A stretch of DNA of 64,000 bases, from the NCBI GenBank assembly GCA_016800925.1, contig JABCPU010000057.1, forward strand, positions 182,150-246,149. Direction: 5' to 3'. The DNA comes from Suillus spraguei (Eukaryota; Basidiomycota; Agaricomycetes; Boletales; Suillaceae). The position numbers were made by a program, and so were the translations under genes. The notes below the pieces were generated by a model, which saw only the letters and a list, made by a program, of their open reading frames with translations, did no database searches and was not told where the DNA came from. Positions 22,122 through 35,400 of the stretch are shown here, piece by piece (position 1 is the stretch's first letter; every line of letters starts with the position of its first letter).

Positions 22122-25100
22122 ATGTTACAAGAAGCGCACTTCACCGCAAGAGGATCCACGCAGATGACGGAAGGGCGACCTGCGCCAACGCGAATGATGC
22201 GAAGTCACACTGACACATTGTTGGCAGTTGCGTTCTTCAAAGACGGCCGACGGATCGTCACCGCTTCACATGACAGAACCCTGCGAATTTGTGATATGCA
22301 GAGAGGAACATTGGTAGGAGGGCCATTCGAGGGTCACGAGGACTATGTACGATCAGTCGCCGTATCACCAGATGACAGGCGAATTGCGAGTAGCGGAGAT
22401 GATAAAGCCATCATCATCTGGGACGTTGAGAGCAGAGAGATGATACTCGATCCACTGGAGAAGCATACAGGTTGGGTGCTGTCGGTGTGTTTTTCACCCG
22501 ATGGAAAGAGACTCGCCAGCGGGTCGCATGATAAAACGGTTGTCATATGGGACGCAGAGACTGGCGATGTCCTTGCAACACTCGACAAGCATAATAATTC
22601 TGTCTGTAGTGTTGCATTCAGCCCAGATGGGCTAAAACTAGCCTCCGGATCAGCGGATAATTCCATCCGGATTTGGCGCTCCGACAATGCCGAGCTTCTT
22701 CTCGAAATCGACGCTCACCAACATTGGGTTCGAAGTGTCGTGTGGTCGCCTGACGGCCAACAACTTGTCTCTGCGTCACTTGACAAAACAATCAGATTTT
22801 GGAGCTCAGATGACGGAAAACAGGTTGGTCAACCTTGCACTGGTCATAGTACTTACCACTCGCTCGCCATCTCTTCTGATGGCTCCTTTATTGCCACTGC
22901 CTCGGATGATAAGACTTTGCGGCTATGGAACACAAAGACACACAAGTTGATAGGACATGTACTCGAGCACGCTGCTTTGATTCGCTGTGTCGCAATTTCT
23001 CCTAATGGAGAGCTACTCGTGAGCGGAGATGGTGAAGGGAAGGTGCTGCTCTGTTCTATCAAGAACATACTCGAGCAACACAATGCAGAGGAAGGGGAAT
23101 TAAAACATGAAGAGGCGTGGCAACAACGGCTCCCATTCAGTGAGACTCAGGTATGCTTATGCCCATCATTGTTTCGTTCCTCTATTTACCATTCCATTTG
23201 GTGGTGATAAATAGCTACATGGTTACGAGAGCAATGAAGAATTTCTCGGCAACTACAGTAATTCAAGCAATCCCTCGAAAATTGATGACACTTTTGGTAA
23301 CAATGATGATCACTCATTATTTGACGTGAGCAGCTGGCCTTCTATATGTTCACTTACGACTGAATGTAAGCTTGCTTCATGCAGATCCTTGCTATACAGG
23401 CAATACTCCGCAATGGATCTGCTACTGACATCCTGAACACCGCTGAAGAGCTGCTGACGAAAGAAATTGACGCAGATGATAACAACTACGAATCCTATGC
23501 CAATCGCTCAGTCGTAAGGGGGCGACATAACGAGTGGAAGAATGCGCTTCAAGATGCAGCCAAGGTTAGACACTGCCCATTATGAAGCCTCTGAGAACAG
23601 GTTGATCCAGCTCGGTTTCGTAGTCAATTGCGATCCAGCCCTCCTTACTGGGCTATATTTCTAAGGGCATTGCCCTCTGCGGCAACGGGCAGCTCTGGGA
23701 CGCGATGGAAGCTTTCGATCTCGCTTTCGTATTTTATAACCATAATCCAATTATCGTAGATCTTTTGCTATTGATCAAGGTATTCTCGTCGCTGTTTCCC
23801 GAGTCTTTTTGTCATACTAAGACTTTAATAATATCTTGTCCAGGCTGTTTCACTTTTCAATGCTAGTCGTCATGAAGAGGGAATGCGGCGAGTTCAAGAT
23901 ATGGCCACTGCTTATCAACACCCAGATATATTTCCGTACAGCGTTATTAACGTGGGTCTGATGTTAAACCTTATAAATTTTCATTTTCTCACTTTGAGAA
24001 CCTCCTTAGTCATATCTACGTGCGCAGCTTGCGATAACCGATTTCGAAAATGGGCAGTACAGCAAAGCTGCTGATCAACTCACGGCCAGTATTACTGGGT
24101 TATTCTTACATACGACACTTTTGGAACCTAGATTGAAGATATTCACGGTGGTGCGTCGCTGCAAAATTGTCAAAGATACTTTCTGATTGATCATGTGCGC
24201 TACACAGCTCTTCGGTTGGGATTTGGATTCGTTATGGGAAACCATCAACCGAAGACGGTGTGATGCGTTCCTCCTCGCTGGTCGGGTGGTAGAAGCAGTT
24301 GAATCTTTTCAATATATGATGAGTGTGATTCACGAAACTGGTAAAAGCATCTGCATCAAATGGTCTACCGGTAAGTGTTCAAGATAAAACAAATCGAACA
24401 TAGATACTCATATTCGTGCCGACTAGCCTTCAAAAAGGACTGTACTGTGCACTGTGTCACGAAAGCACACGAAGCTGTTGCTGCGAGCAATTATGAGATG
24501 GCTGTGGCATTGTATTCGGCAGCGATTGCGCTGGATTCCTCGAGCGAGTCCTTGTTTGTGCACCGCAGTAAGGTAAATTTAGAACAAAAACTCTATACAG
24601 AGGCCCTTCACGATGCGGAAAAGGTGCGGATGAGATCCATCGTTGTTCTAGAAATCGTGCTGATACTTGATACTGCCGATGTGCAGGTCATTGAACTCAA
24701 TCCTTCGTCGTATCTTGGTTACGAAGTGAAACATGTAGCACTCCATAAGGCTCAACGCTATGATGAAGCAATTGAGACCTTCAGCATTATGTTCTCCAAG
24801 CTGGACCACGATCCCGATGCTCAGAGACAAAGCAAGCTCCGCATTACTAATGTGTCAACGGGAAAATCATTAACCCATTTTCCAGAGCTGCATCAGCAAT
24901 ATACCAGTCCATCTGAAGCAGAGGACACTATTCGACAAGCCGTTCACGCTCAACTGGAAAATGCTCCACTTCGTCTACTCAACACCTCCACTGGGTGTTT
25001 ATGCAACCGAGAGGCGCAGATACACACCTTCTTGGAAAGCACAGAATATAAGCAGCTTTTATATCTATCGATGATCCACGCGCCCCTCCAACCGGAGCTC

Positions 25101-26534
25101 ATCACAGAAGCGGTCGCAAAGTACTTCAGTCGGGTCATGTTATCGCACAGGTGGGAACAGAAAGAGCCACTGCTGCACGACGTCCAGGACAAGATCGTGT
25201 ACGATTTGGATCCTGTCGGAACTATGGTCAAGTTGCAGACATTCTGCAAAACTGCCCGTGATGCGGGGTATCGCTGGGCATGGAGCGATACCTGCTGCAT
25301 CGATCAGAACAACAATGTCGAGCTCCAACGATCGGTGAACTCTATGTTTGTTTGGTATCGCCAGTCAGCTCTTACGATTATCTACTTGTCGGACGTCTTG
25401 CCCTCGGCGAAGTCTGGTGCGCTGGCAAAAAGCGCTTGGAACACGCGAGGATGGACTATCCAGGAATTCTTGGCTCCCACAGTTATCCTGTTCTACCGAG
25501 CAGACTGGACACCATATCTTGACGATCACTCTCCTAACCACAAGATGTCTTCCACCATCATGTATGAGCTACAGAGTTCAACAGGCATAGATGCATCGTC
25601 TCTTGTCACCTTCCGCCCGGGCATGAAAGGCGCGCGGGAGAAACTCCAGTGGGCCTCGAACCGTGTCACTACATTACAGGAAGACATCGCGTACTCATTA
25701 TTTGGCATCTTCGGCATCCACCTGCCCGTCATCTACGGCGAGACGAAACAAAATGCGCTCGGGCGCCTCTTACAGGAGATTGTTGCCCGGTCGGGCGACA
25801 TTAGTGCTCTGGACTGGATCGGGAAATCATCCCGGTTCAACAGCTGTCTCCCAGCTGATATTGCTTCGTATAAAGCCCCACCATGCATGTTGTCATTTTT
25901 ATCCGAAGATGAGATGCAGATGTCTGTCTCCAGGCTGCAAAATGCTGCTGCCGTGGAGTCGGCTTTAACACTTTATACCCTCCTTGACAGCCTCAGCGCT
26001 CCTCGTTTCGCGAATTCCAGACTGCAACTGCCTTGCATCGCATTTCCCATCACCGAAGTCAGACGGAGAGGCGGTCAAGATCAGGAGACATGTTTTACTT
26101 ATTATGTCAAGGCAGACGGGGTCCAAGATCTTGTGATCACCACAGAGGATAGGTTGATCCAATTCTCGCGAGCAAGGCCCATTCAGCAGACATTCCTGCT
26201 CGTCCGCCCGTGGAATCGTTATGACCCCGGGCTGCTTGACTTTGAGGATGATAAATCCGTCAAAACAATGTCTATGCCCTGGTCCATGTCAGATCGCTCA
26301 CCGAGCGGCTCTGTTGATGAATATGAATATGCGGAAAGTATTGATTCGGAGTTGCCCTCGCGGGCGTTACGGTTGATGGTTCGTCTCGGGCAGACTTTTG
26401 GCGCACTTTTACTAGCGCAGCAGCGTGGTGGGGAGTACAAGAGGATCGCTTCGGATCACAATATTATGGCACGGGTCAAGGATAGGACTACCGTTCATGG
26501 CATGATGGACATCAGGACGCTAGAGATATTGTAG
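22122..26534 (+). CDS. WD40-TPR-HET fusion protein
   Basis: A nine-exon gene: 22122-23150, 23215-23325, 23385-23564, 23624-23779, 23844-23951, 24010-24150, 24208-24370, 24427-24623 and 24687-26534. Phases agree throughout, giving about 1310 aa (1292 if a GC-AG intron at 24832-24885 is spliced). Residues about 25-310 form seven WD40 repeats (SVAVSPDDRRIASSGDD, SVCFSPDGKRLASGSHD and so on). Residues about 381-780 are helical TPR-like repeats (AEELLTKEIDADDNNYESYA; LYSAAIALDSSSESLFVHRS; VIELNPSSYLGYE). A HET domain at about 840-970 has MLSHRW, WAWSDTCCIDQ and WNTRGWTIQEFLAP, then TLQEDIAYSLFGIFG. HET domains act in non-self recognition and cell death in fungi; WD40 and TPR repeats are likely the recognition scaffolds. 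No NACHT motif is present. An alternative start is the ATG at 22164. A two-gene reading is possible, but no stop or promoter gap separates the parts. Confidence 0.78.
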
Positions 26535-26989
26535 CCGCATGGATCTCGAAGAACATATATCTATATACGTACGACGACTACTATGATCCAACAAGTCGAG
26601 GTGTTGTCTGGTGTTTATTTGTCCCTCCTAAGTAACCGACGACTGTCCCCACCCCAGCACACGAGTCATCGATGCATCCTTGCAAATACTCATGTCAACT
26701 TCGCGCTGCGAATTCAAATGTTCAAGAACCTAAAGCTGCAAGATCCGTCACAGATTCTGACATTAGTGGGAAGAATTCCGTTGACAATATTGACACAGAT
26801 GCCCTTCCCTGCAAGTTGAGTTAACCAATCAGTACCCAGCAGAGGACACATTTGAAGATAGCTGTTCCTTGTATACCGTCCAGTCTCGTCCAATTGATTT
26901 TATTTTATTCCGATGTAATATTCCAAGCACACGGCTAGGTTTAGACTGCTGAATTGGACCAATGGAAGGCTAGCTTGGGTCATTCCAGG
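26535..26989. other. 3' flank of the HET gene
   Basis: No gene recognised. The 78-codon plus-strand ORF at 26583 shows no domain. Confidence 0.4.
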
Positions 26990-27235
26990 TGCGCTGCTAG
27001 GCCATGATTGACATGTTTGCAAATCATATACGGCTGATCGTGGGCATCATGTGGTAGAGCTGAGGTTGCTCGTCTGACTTGAACAGCCCTTTGGTGCCTT
27101 TTTCCCAACGCAACGCCGTGGTGCGGAGTATGATAAGGCCGCACGCGTGGGGAACATGAATTGTGTTCATGGCACGAATGATGGATGCCAGGATATGATA
27201 TTGTAGTCGCATGCGTTTCGAAGAATGGAGATATC
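26990..27235 (+). pseudogene. HET gene 3'-end remnant
   Basis: In broken frames this stretch resembles the last 70 codons of 22122-26534. GALL-like sequence, QQRGGEYKR-like sequence and a final HG..DGCQDMIL then stop correspond to HGMMDIRTLEIL-stop, and the first 30 bp after the stop also match (26532-26560 against 27204-27233). It is the only part of a duplicated HET gene left here. Confidence 0.6.
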
Positions 27236-27969
27236 GAATCCAACACGTTTTCATTCATACCTGCATGGAACAATATCTCCAGGGATTTGCGCTATATTGT
27301 GCGCTGACTTACAACAGGAATGCAGACCATCACGATTGTATAATCGAATCGTTGCTGACTGGGAGAGCATCGCTGAGAAGACGGTGTCTATCCCCACCGC
27401 CGCAGTCATTTATTATGTGCATATCGGTCAGAGTGCGTCTTTATCATTTTTAGTGGGTTTACTTAACTTCCGGCTCATCCATATAGGAAGGTTATACTTT
27501 CAAAAATAGCACTGCAGCAATTGTGTGGACCGATGATCCTTCGCACCTTTTGACACCAAGCGACAATAGCGCGTATGCTCCGAGCTCTTGTCATCTGAGG
27601 CCGAGTTACCCATGGAGTGTCACCGGGAAGTATTTGTATTTTTACTAATCATCACTCAGCATTTGATATCCTTTTGCGCCCATTGAGTCACTCAACGTGT
27701 GCCTGAGGACCAGGAATGGGCGGAGCTCGGAATGTATCGGATGAGTCTCGGGTTAGCGCTCTTCTTGTTGAAATTCACTGCAAAATCCCAGTGTCGAACG
27801 ACAACGCCACAACCAGGAAGACTGTGACTCGGGAACTGCCGTCAACGTTTTCGCACAGAGGTGGACGCCCATGAAATTTGCAAGTGAAATTGCTGCTTCT
27901 GGTGCCACAACGCAATACTTCCCGAGTTTGAAAGCTGGGTCAACAGTCGACCGGTCAAGTAGGGCAAGC
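27236..27969. other. Intergenic
   Basis: Several ORFs of 60-97 codons but no recognised domain. The next similarity is the GLE1 fragment at about 27970. Confidence 0.4.
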
Positions 27970-28888
27970 AGCTCAAATCCCGCCATTCGCCGACAGATCC
28001 CACCAAAAATTGAGGAACTATGTAAACACACGACATCGACTCCGTTGTGCGAACAGTACCTTCATTTCCGCTATTAGTCCATCATATCGCATTAAAGTTT
28101 GCATTGTAGATATCAACACCGACTTCGAATTATCAGTTGCTACACAATTTATCGTTTTTCCAAAAATAAAAACAAAGAATAACTTCCACTAGATGCCACT
28201 CTATCCTCGTTAGAAAACGCCATCCACCTTCAAGCCGAAACAAAGTTCACCGCCGAAGAATGAAGCACTATACTTACCCCTGGCCATGTAGGCACGCTGG
28301 AGCCTGGAAGGCTTTCCGGAAACCTTCTTCGCGGCGAAGCTTATGCTGCGGTCCGGTGGGTGGTTCGTGCCGTCAGTCGTTCCTTCCACGGATTCAGCCA
28401 TTATTGCGTGGGACGGCCAGGATAACGGACTAATACTTAATTGCCATAGAGAACTTGTCAGACCCCGTCATGGGCGCGTCCAAGATGACTCGAATGCGTG
28501 TTTATTTTTTGATTCTTGCTGCGCCTGCGCCGTAGCTACTGGATGACGTGTGCCAGCTGCTGCATTTGTCAGAGAACGCGAGAATGATTGAGGATGGGAG
28601 ACGAATGCAAACGGAAGTAACCGCGCGGGTCCTTCTGAAGGATGCGTTTCCTTTTTGCAATAGCATGCTTCTCAGGCTCTCACTCCTAAGCTCCGTAGCT
28701 GCACTTGAAGTTGGAGATCTGGAAGCGAAGTTCATTTGAGGTAATCAGTGGCCGAGTTGCTTTACGAGGACGCAGTATTAATGGTGGAGTTGTAGGGAAG
28801 CTGGTCGGTAGTTGAACCCCTGAGGAAAGGACGTGTACGCGTACAACTTCACATAGAACACATCATGGATGCCACGAGCTTGCGATGA
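27970..28888 (+). pseudogene. GLE1 pseudogene (3' half)
   Basis: Similar to the GLE1 gene from within exon 5 (17575) to its stop. PAIRRQIPPKIE matches SAIRRQITPKIG. The following intron and the IPLAMVAARLLGT, SGGWPVPSAIPSTDS, MMRVYFLILAAP, NSVAALDVGGMEAKFIWGN and DATSLR regions are all traceable but broken by deletions and frameshifts. The 3' flank (28889-29004) also matches. The N-terminal half and coiled coil are absent. Confidence 0.82.
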
Positions 28889-30989
28889 GGCTTTTAGAGA
28901 TCCTTTCACTCGATCACCCATCTATTCATTAACCATGTATGATATTTTGGAATTACATACATTCATGTACAGTAGCACATACATGATATTCTACAGCGCT
29001 AGTCATATGATGGATCGATGTCCTTGTGATTGAGATCATGACCCGGAAATGAAGCATGAGTGGGGTAAGATATTAAGTACGTAGTGATGCACGATGATGC
29101 TGCCCCACCTTGTGAAATTAGGCCGCACCTAGACCTGCGGATGAACATAAAGTTGACTTCAGCCTATCAATCTGCGATATACGCTCGCTAGGAGGGCTAA
29201 ACAATGCCCCCGCACGGCGTTGGTGAAAGAGGTCAGCCTCGATATGAAACGTGTGAGCCGCCGATAAGTCGCCAGATCACCTTAGACGCGATGAATGATG
29301 TTCGTCCAGCTCTTTGCATCGTGTTTAGTTGACTTGAAGGAAAGTGTGAATTAGTAGAGGGACTTCTATACCTTAATCAGGAGCTATCAGAGACGTACTA
29401 ATAGCAAACTCCGTGAGGCGCGATCTTGCGTACGTTCATGAGCCCAGAATTAGTGTATGGCCAGCGATGCAGGACTGCACCGATGGCGCTTTGTCGAAAA
29501 AATCAGTCCACTGGATTCACCAGGCACTACAGAAGATTGCAGAGTATTGCAAGCGTTCCGGGCGATCAGCGTGCGGTACATATTTGCCTACAGATCCTCC
29601 GAAACGATATCGGATCAGTGTGCCTGGGTCCGAATCAGAGCTGTGCAACAACCAGATCTTGTGTTTCAAGGTATCTTCTTGACGACACCGGGCCGTGGAA
29701 GACGATCCGTCTTATGGCTATTGACCAACGCAATGGCTCGTCTTGTATCCTGCCACAGCTCCACGATGAGATTGTGATAACTTTAAAACCGCTTCAGAAA
29801 ATGACAGCATGGCCTAAGGCGTGTTCGAAGAAGAGCCTGCTATCCGAATCCGATAAGTAATCGATGGTCAGCAAGAAAGGAAAAGGAAAACATGTGTAGA
29901 GGGTTACTGCATCCTGCTTATAATGAGTCAATTTTCGGCTTTTTGATGCTTTATTCTGACAAACCTGTGGATCCGGCGTGTCAAACGCGTAGTACCGAGA
30001 GGCATCTTCCGAATTCCGATAACGGAGGATAATCTTGTGAGCAACTCGTGAGATAACCAGATGAGGGCGCCTTTGCTCTGCTGCTATCTAGCACTTTGGA
30101 CGCTGTCTTGTTCCGTCCGAGGCCACCTCCTACGGCTGTTTTGTGGAACAATGCAAGCGCAGCCTGCGCAGCGAATGCAGCGGTATAACCAAGTGCGCCG
30201 CCTAATTAGGCAAAGCGACTTAAACGCAACCGATGATAGGTCCGAATTATACTTGGGCCTGGATACTGGAAAGCCGGCATCCGCGCTGCGGCGGAGGGAA
30301 TATACATCAGTCATGCGTTGAGGCCTAGTCATGAGCGGGTGACTCCCGCCGTGGCGGGAACACGTGTTTCGCACACCAGCTATGTTATCATATGACCTGA
30401 AATGGGTAAGAGTGTGAGACATACAAAGTTCCACTGATATTTTTGCTGATACCTATGTGCTATTAACACAGAAATGCTGTTAGTTCCGTCAGCAAGATTC
30501 GTACGATAGCCTTGGCTGGCCTTCTAGTCGAGTCATGCTTTGAAAGCAGCCAGGACAAAGGGCGAAATACCCTAAGCCCTAACCCTAAATTAGAACTTGT
30601 ACATTGCATTGCATAATAATAATGGAAGAACCGAGAAATTTTCAGTATTATTCATCCAAATTTTGTGATTTGTGATCCCCCAAAGAACTACCCAGAACAT
30701 GAGGGGGCTCTGTAGAAAATGTCATAGAACATACAGATGCGACTTATAGATAAAATGAACATATTATGAAGACAGCGTGTTACAAATGTGATTCTGGATG
30801 GCATAAGATAAATGATTTGTTTGGCAATCAAGCCATGCGTGCAGTGCATTGTTTGGCCACTTTTGGTGACTTGCCGTCATTCTGAGATTTTTCACTTCAT
30901 GCTATTTATCCACCACCAGGTCAAGCGATACCCCTTGTCATTAGCTTTCTAACTAGCAAACCTGGCAAGGGTTTCATCGTCTTGACCTC
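28889..30989. other. Intergenic, one unassigned ORF and a telomere-like motif
   Basis: Overlapping plus-strand ORFs at 29413-29860 (89, 106 and 144 codons in the three frames) show no domain I recognise, and which frame is used, if any, is unclear. At about 30570-30590 there is CCCTAAGCCCTAACCCTAA, three imperfect telomere-type repeats. About 30835-30989 is the promoter-side duplicate of the RING gene. Confidence 0.4.
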
Positions 30990-32463
30990 ATGCTCACGCT
31001 TAATCCTGGTTCGGTCTGCGATGTGTGCGCAGAAGAGTACGGTCCGCACTGTGTTCCTCACTCTATTCCGTGCGGTGAGCTCACAATCTTTTGATGATGT
31101 GGGAATTTTTTTTAACTCGAGTCATAAATCTTTCTATCCCCCAGGACACGTCCTCTGCTCTAGTTGCTGCCATAAAATCGTAGAAAAGACATTGCCTCGT
31201 CTCCAGCCCGTCTGTCCATTCTGTAGAGATCATTTCACCAGCGAGGATGTGCGTTTGATCCGCATCGACTTTTCAGCAAGCGGATGGGCCACTACTCGAC
31301 GGCGAGGTGGCCTCACTGAGGCTCTTGACATTGCTGACCGCTCCACGCCGCGACGGGAAGATCGCTTTCCCTTCGTTGAGCCGAGCTCCTCGCGTACCCG
31401 CGCGGAAGCTCGTAGGCTGGAGGATAAAGTGGCCAAAGTAGCCGCTAAAAAATGCTCAGTGGAAGAGGTTTCGACTCTACACAACGAGCTACAAGACTGG
31501 TTAACTCATGACGAAAAATCTAATGACCAGGTATTTTTTTTTTCGCTTTTCAATGTTTGCGGCTCCGCTAACTCGAGTACAGTTGAACTCTTCTTTATCC
31601 TTGAGTGCTGCGCTGCTCAGGGCGATTTTGATGAATCACTTCGCTCATTCGGAAGCTACGAAATTGGCAAAGGGAGTCGAGGCCGCCCTAAAAGGGAAGC
31701 TAGACGACGCGGAATTAACTGTTACCAAGCTAGAAGCCGATCTAAAGCAGTACGTAACCGAAATTCGATAATGTGTTTTGCTTGGCTGACCACTCTTCTA
31801 GACAAGTACGTTATAGCTTGGGGAATGTTTTCCACGCCGCTCACCCTGTTTCTTCTGTTATAGCAAGCTCTCCATAACCAAAAAGTACAAGAATGCCAAG
31901 CTCTTCGAGCAGAGCTTAGCCGTTATACTCTCAAGTCTGCTTCGTCTCAGGCTGCAGCATCGCCTGCCCGTCCCAGCACTGCTGCTCCGACTGGATTAAG
32001 CGAGCGGCGCCAATCAGTTTCTTCATCAGCGGCATCCACGTACAATGTACCAGCTATGCCATCCATGCTCTCGCGTTTTGCAGCTACTCATTCCCGAAGT
32101 ACGTCCGCATCTGTGTCAGGAGGGTCAAGACCAACGACCCCCGCACGCATGATGGCACCATCAATAAGGTCTGAGACCCCAACGCAAGCATCCGTGCTAT
32201 CGTCTCGCTTACGTGCTACGTCCCCAATTCCCCCCTCAAGACCGCGGACTATTTCTGTCTCCGTGTCGTCGCCTCAAAAAATAACTCGTTCGCACTCCGA
32301 TGAGCAGGAGAGGGAACGAGAACGGATTCACGAACGTTGGATGCCGTCACCAAACGTGGCATACAGCCCGCCGACAGGCAAAACTATCAACTATCCACCT
32401 TACTTTGGTTCGTCCCAAGCTCCCGGCCGTGCCCGCTCCTCGTTCTCAACAAACGCTGCTTAA
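30990..32463 (+). CDS. RING-finger protein, copy 2 (short tail)
   Basis: Paralogue of 19046-21135 in the opposite orientation. Exons are 30990-31074, 31145-31530, 31583-31749, 31802-31805 and 31864-32463, all in phase, giving 413 aa. The start is MLTLNPGSVCDVC; the RING continues with CVPHSIPCGHVLCSSC and CPFC. A predicted coiled-coil region (EARRLEDKVAKVAAKK, LDDAELTVTKLEADL) is followed by a Ser/Pro-rich tail that has a single ERWMPSPN...YFGSSQAPG...SFSTNAA unit and then stops. The 4-nt fourth exon ACAA is kept, flanked by GTACGT donors and TAG acceptors with good branch sites. The RING ligands look intact, so this could be functional. Confidence 0.8.
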
Positions 32464-35400
32464 AATCTTTTCTTTTGGATTTGTCGTTGCTTGGTTCCAG
32501 TTTAGCGGTCTTAGGACTACTACTCTACTTGTCACATATTGCTATCTGTCGCCTAGTTGTCGTATCCGTCGGTCTGATTTCTTTCCGTTTCTCTCGCATC
32601 TTTCTCATCTGCATCTCATCATTCGCGCTGCTCCTTATACTAATACTTTATTTCTTTGTATCCATCCGTTTCGCTTTCTTGACACCATTGGCTTTGGCAG
32701 GATTTCTCAGCCATCCCCGTATTCGTTTCCTGTCACTTATTTCCTTTGAACATTTCATCCCTTAATAAGGAGCGCGTTCCATGTGCGTTTGATTGCACAG
32801 CACATACTTCCTGTAGCATTGGGTCGTTTCCTCTTTCCTGCTTTCACTGTCACTAGCGTTCCTTGCTCTCGGTTATCTCTTTTCAGCCCTCTCCATTCTC
32901 CGTCCCGTTTCCATTCCAGGTCATCATTGATTTCCCCTTGATTCCAGAACGTATCCGTTGAACCTGTATCGTTCCTCGCTGTCCCCCTTCCTCCCGTCTC
33001 GCTATCAGTTACTTACTTCTTACGATTAGTTCGCGGATTTTAGTTTCCGCGGACTCCTTTATGGATTTGATGATTCTCAGTAGTACATGACGTTTTACCT
33101 AGTAGTGAATGATAACTCCAGCGTTCTCATTCACACTGCCGTTGTTGATTTCATACTTCAATTGCATATTGTCGCTGAATATTACCAAGTCCAATTGAAT
33201 CGGATATGAAACTTGAAAAACTTCAGTCGTTTCAAACATCCAAGCGCTCTCCGCGGATTATTTCGAGGAGATAGTCACCTGCTTCAGTTCAACGTAAACT
33301 GGGGTAGTATAGCTCCAGGACAATAATCACATGCTATTGCGGACCCCGCGTATCTCAGACTCTATTTACTTCACCATTGACAAACTTTACTTCGTTTGCT
33401 CCGTGAGCGCGTGACCTCCTGTGAGTTCAATGTTCTTTATGCTTATCATCCCGCGAATAGTACCACCTTCACAACTTCTACGCCGTTCCAGCGCGTGGTC
33501 ATTTGTTTTCGAGCCATTTTCGAGTCCCTGAACTTTTTGCAGCGTGTAAAACACGCTGCCTTCCCAAACAGGTACAACGCCGATGGAACGAGGCTACGAG
33601 GCCTGCGCATCATCGGCCTAACTGCGCATGGCCTTACACAAGGGCTATTATTCCTGCTGATTTCTCGTCGGATATTACGCGAGAGATTGTCATGCTAAGC
33701 CTAAATCAAAATGGAGACCAGTGCAACGTTGCAAACACATGCGTTTTGCAGAAGGGAGGGTGACTCACCTTTGCTCACCGCAGGATACGATCCTTCTTTC
33801 TTTATTTCTTCCAGCGCTCTAAGCGTTATCGTACTCCGCTCCGCCGCGTATCGTACGTGCGCAGCTGAGCAATGATAAATTCGGTTTGTGATGTGAAGCC
33901 CTAAAACGCGATTGCTGGATGGTGCGGATGATAGGGGGGACCTTTTGATGCTTGACGTAAATTGACTGATACGATCAGTTCAGTGGCGAGTGATTCCTTT
34001 GCCTTTGGCTTTCCTTTCGGACTCGTTGATCGTCGATCAGCCTGATTGCAATCGCACTGCGTCTAATGAACATATACAGGAGCCGTTGATGCTACTCGAT
34101 CCTGCGAGTGATAGTGCTGTGGCGAAGCGTTCTTGCTGGAACAATTGAATCTTGAAACGAGTGATCATCAATATCCCTAATTTGAGGAAGCGGCCATCTT
34201 CCTTCGATGGAGAGGCTAAGTCAAGCAATCAATATCGTAAGTCGGCTTCTATCAGCTGCTGCGTATCGAATATATTCGGCCGTTGATAATACGATAGGGT
34301 ATAGGCGTGCTCAATTGGGACATGTCCAAGTCGAAGTCGCCGTGCCGGCTGTATCGCAATCACCACCACCAGCCAGCTCATGCTATGAGTGGTAAATACC
34401 AACTGAATTGCCCAAGATATAATTTCATAGTTTATTGATACAAATACTACAGAGCTGACCGAATACTATACATAAAAATGTTTAACGAGGGTGATTAGCG
34501 GGGACCTAACACGGGGAGTGAACACGATCAAAAGAAGCGCACAAAACCAATCGAGCCACACTTACGCTGCCCAGGTTCAACGCAGATGCAATCTTGCTGT
34601 ATTCCTCCTTCGTGGGGGTTGCCGTGCCCTGGCAAACTGTGCATCGTTAGTCAGGTTGAGTAATGGTTGTGTCTAAGCGTACTTTGAGACATGCGGGTTT
34701 GATCACTCTGAGTCCTCTTAGCGAGTTCCTCTGCGGTCAAACCTGATCGAGGGTCATAATGTTATTGTAGTAATCAACATGTACAAGGACATGCGCACCA
34801 GTCTTGTTGAGAGCGGCGGAGAAGGCCTGGCAGACGGGCATGGTGAATGAGTTGAGGTAGATGTGGGGTGATTACAAGTTACAGGATAAGATACCCTGAT
34901 ATACTAGACGGGCTTATATATCGCACCGGTGACAGGTCAACTGATCAATCCGTAATGGACCATTTGCCACCGTATCAGCAATTTCAGGGGGCCGGGCGAC
35001 CCTGCCGAGAAGATTATCTGATAAGGGTTGATATGTACGTGCTGTTCCACTCACAATTTGAAGTAACAGCAGACGTGTTTGGGAAAGAGATGGCAATAAG
35101 AGATATTTCATTCTGCTAGCTGCATTGAGCAGGGTCCAACTACACGTAAAATTCACGCAGTGTATCGCGATTTTCTGGTACGTTTCTATAAACGTGCAGA
35201 TGCGGCCTCGGCGCGAGCCGTGATACTAGGAGCAACTACTAGTACTAGTATAGGGTACTGAGGCCTGAGGCCTGAGGCGTTACCCGGATACACAGCCGCG
35301 GGCGGAGCGTGGGACGGATGGTACGAATGGTGGTACCTCGGCTGGTTCCATCCTCACGAGTACGGGTCAGAAGATTTACTGAAGTCGGGTACCCGCAGAT

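Noticed and set aside
26583..26819. 78-codon ORF downstream of the HET gene
   Set aside because: Lies in the 3' flank, has no domain and no splice pattern.
29413..29860. Overlapping plus-strand ORFs of up to 144 codons
   Set aside because: No domain, no duplicate to test conservation, and three competing frames; left as unassigned rather than called a gene.
32337..32765. Hydrophobic 142-codon ORF
   Set aside because: Overlaps the last exon of the RING gene in another frame and continues into T-rich 3' flank; hydrophobicity comes from base composition.
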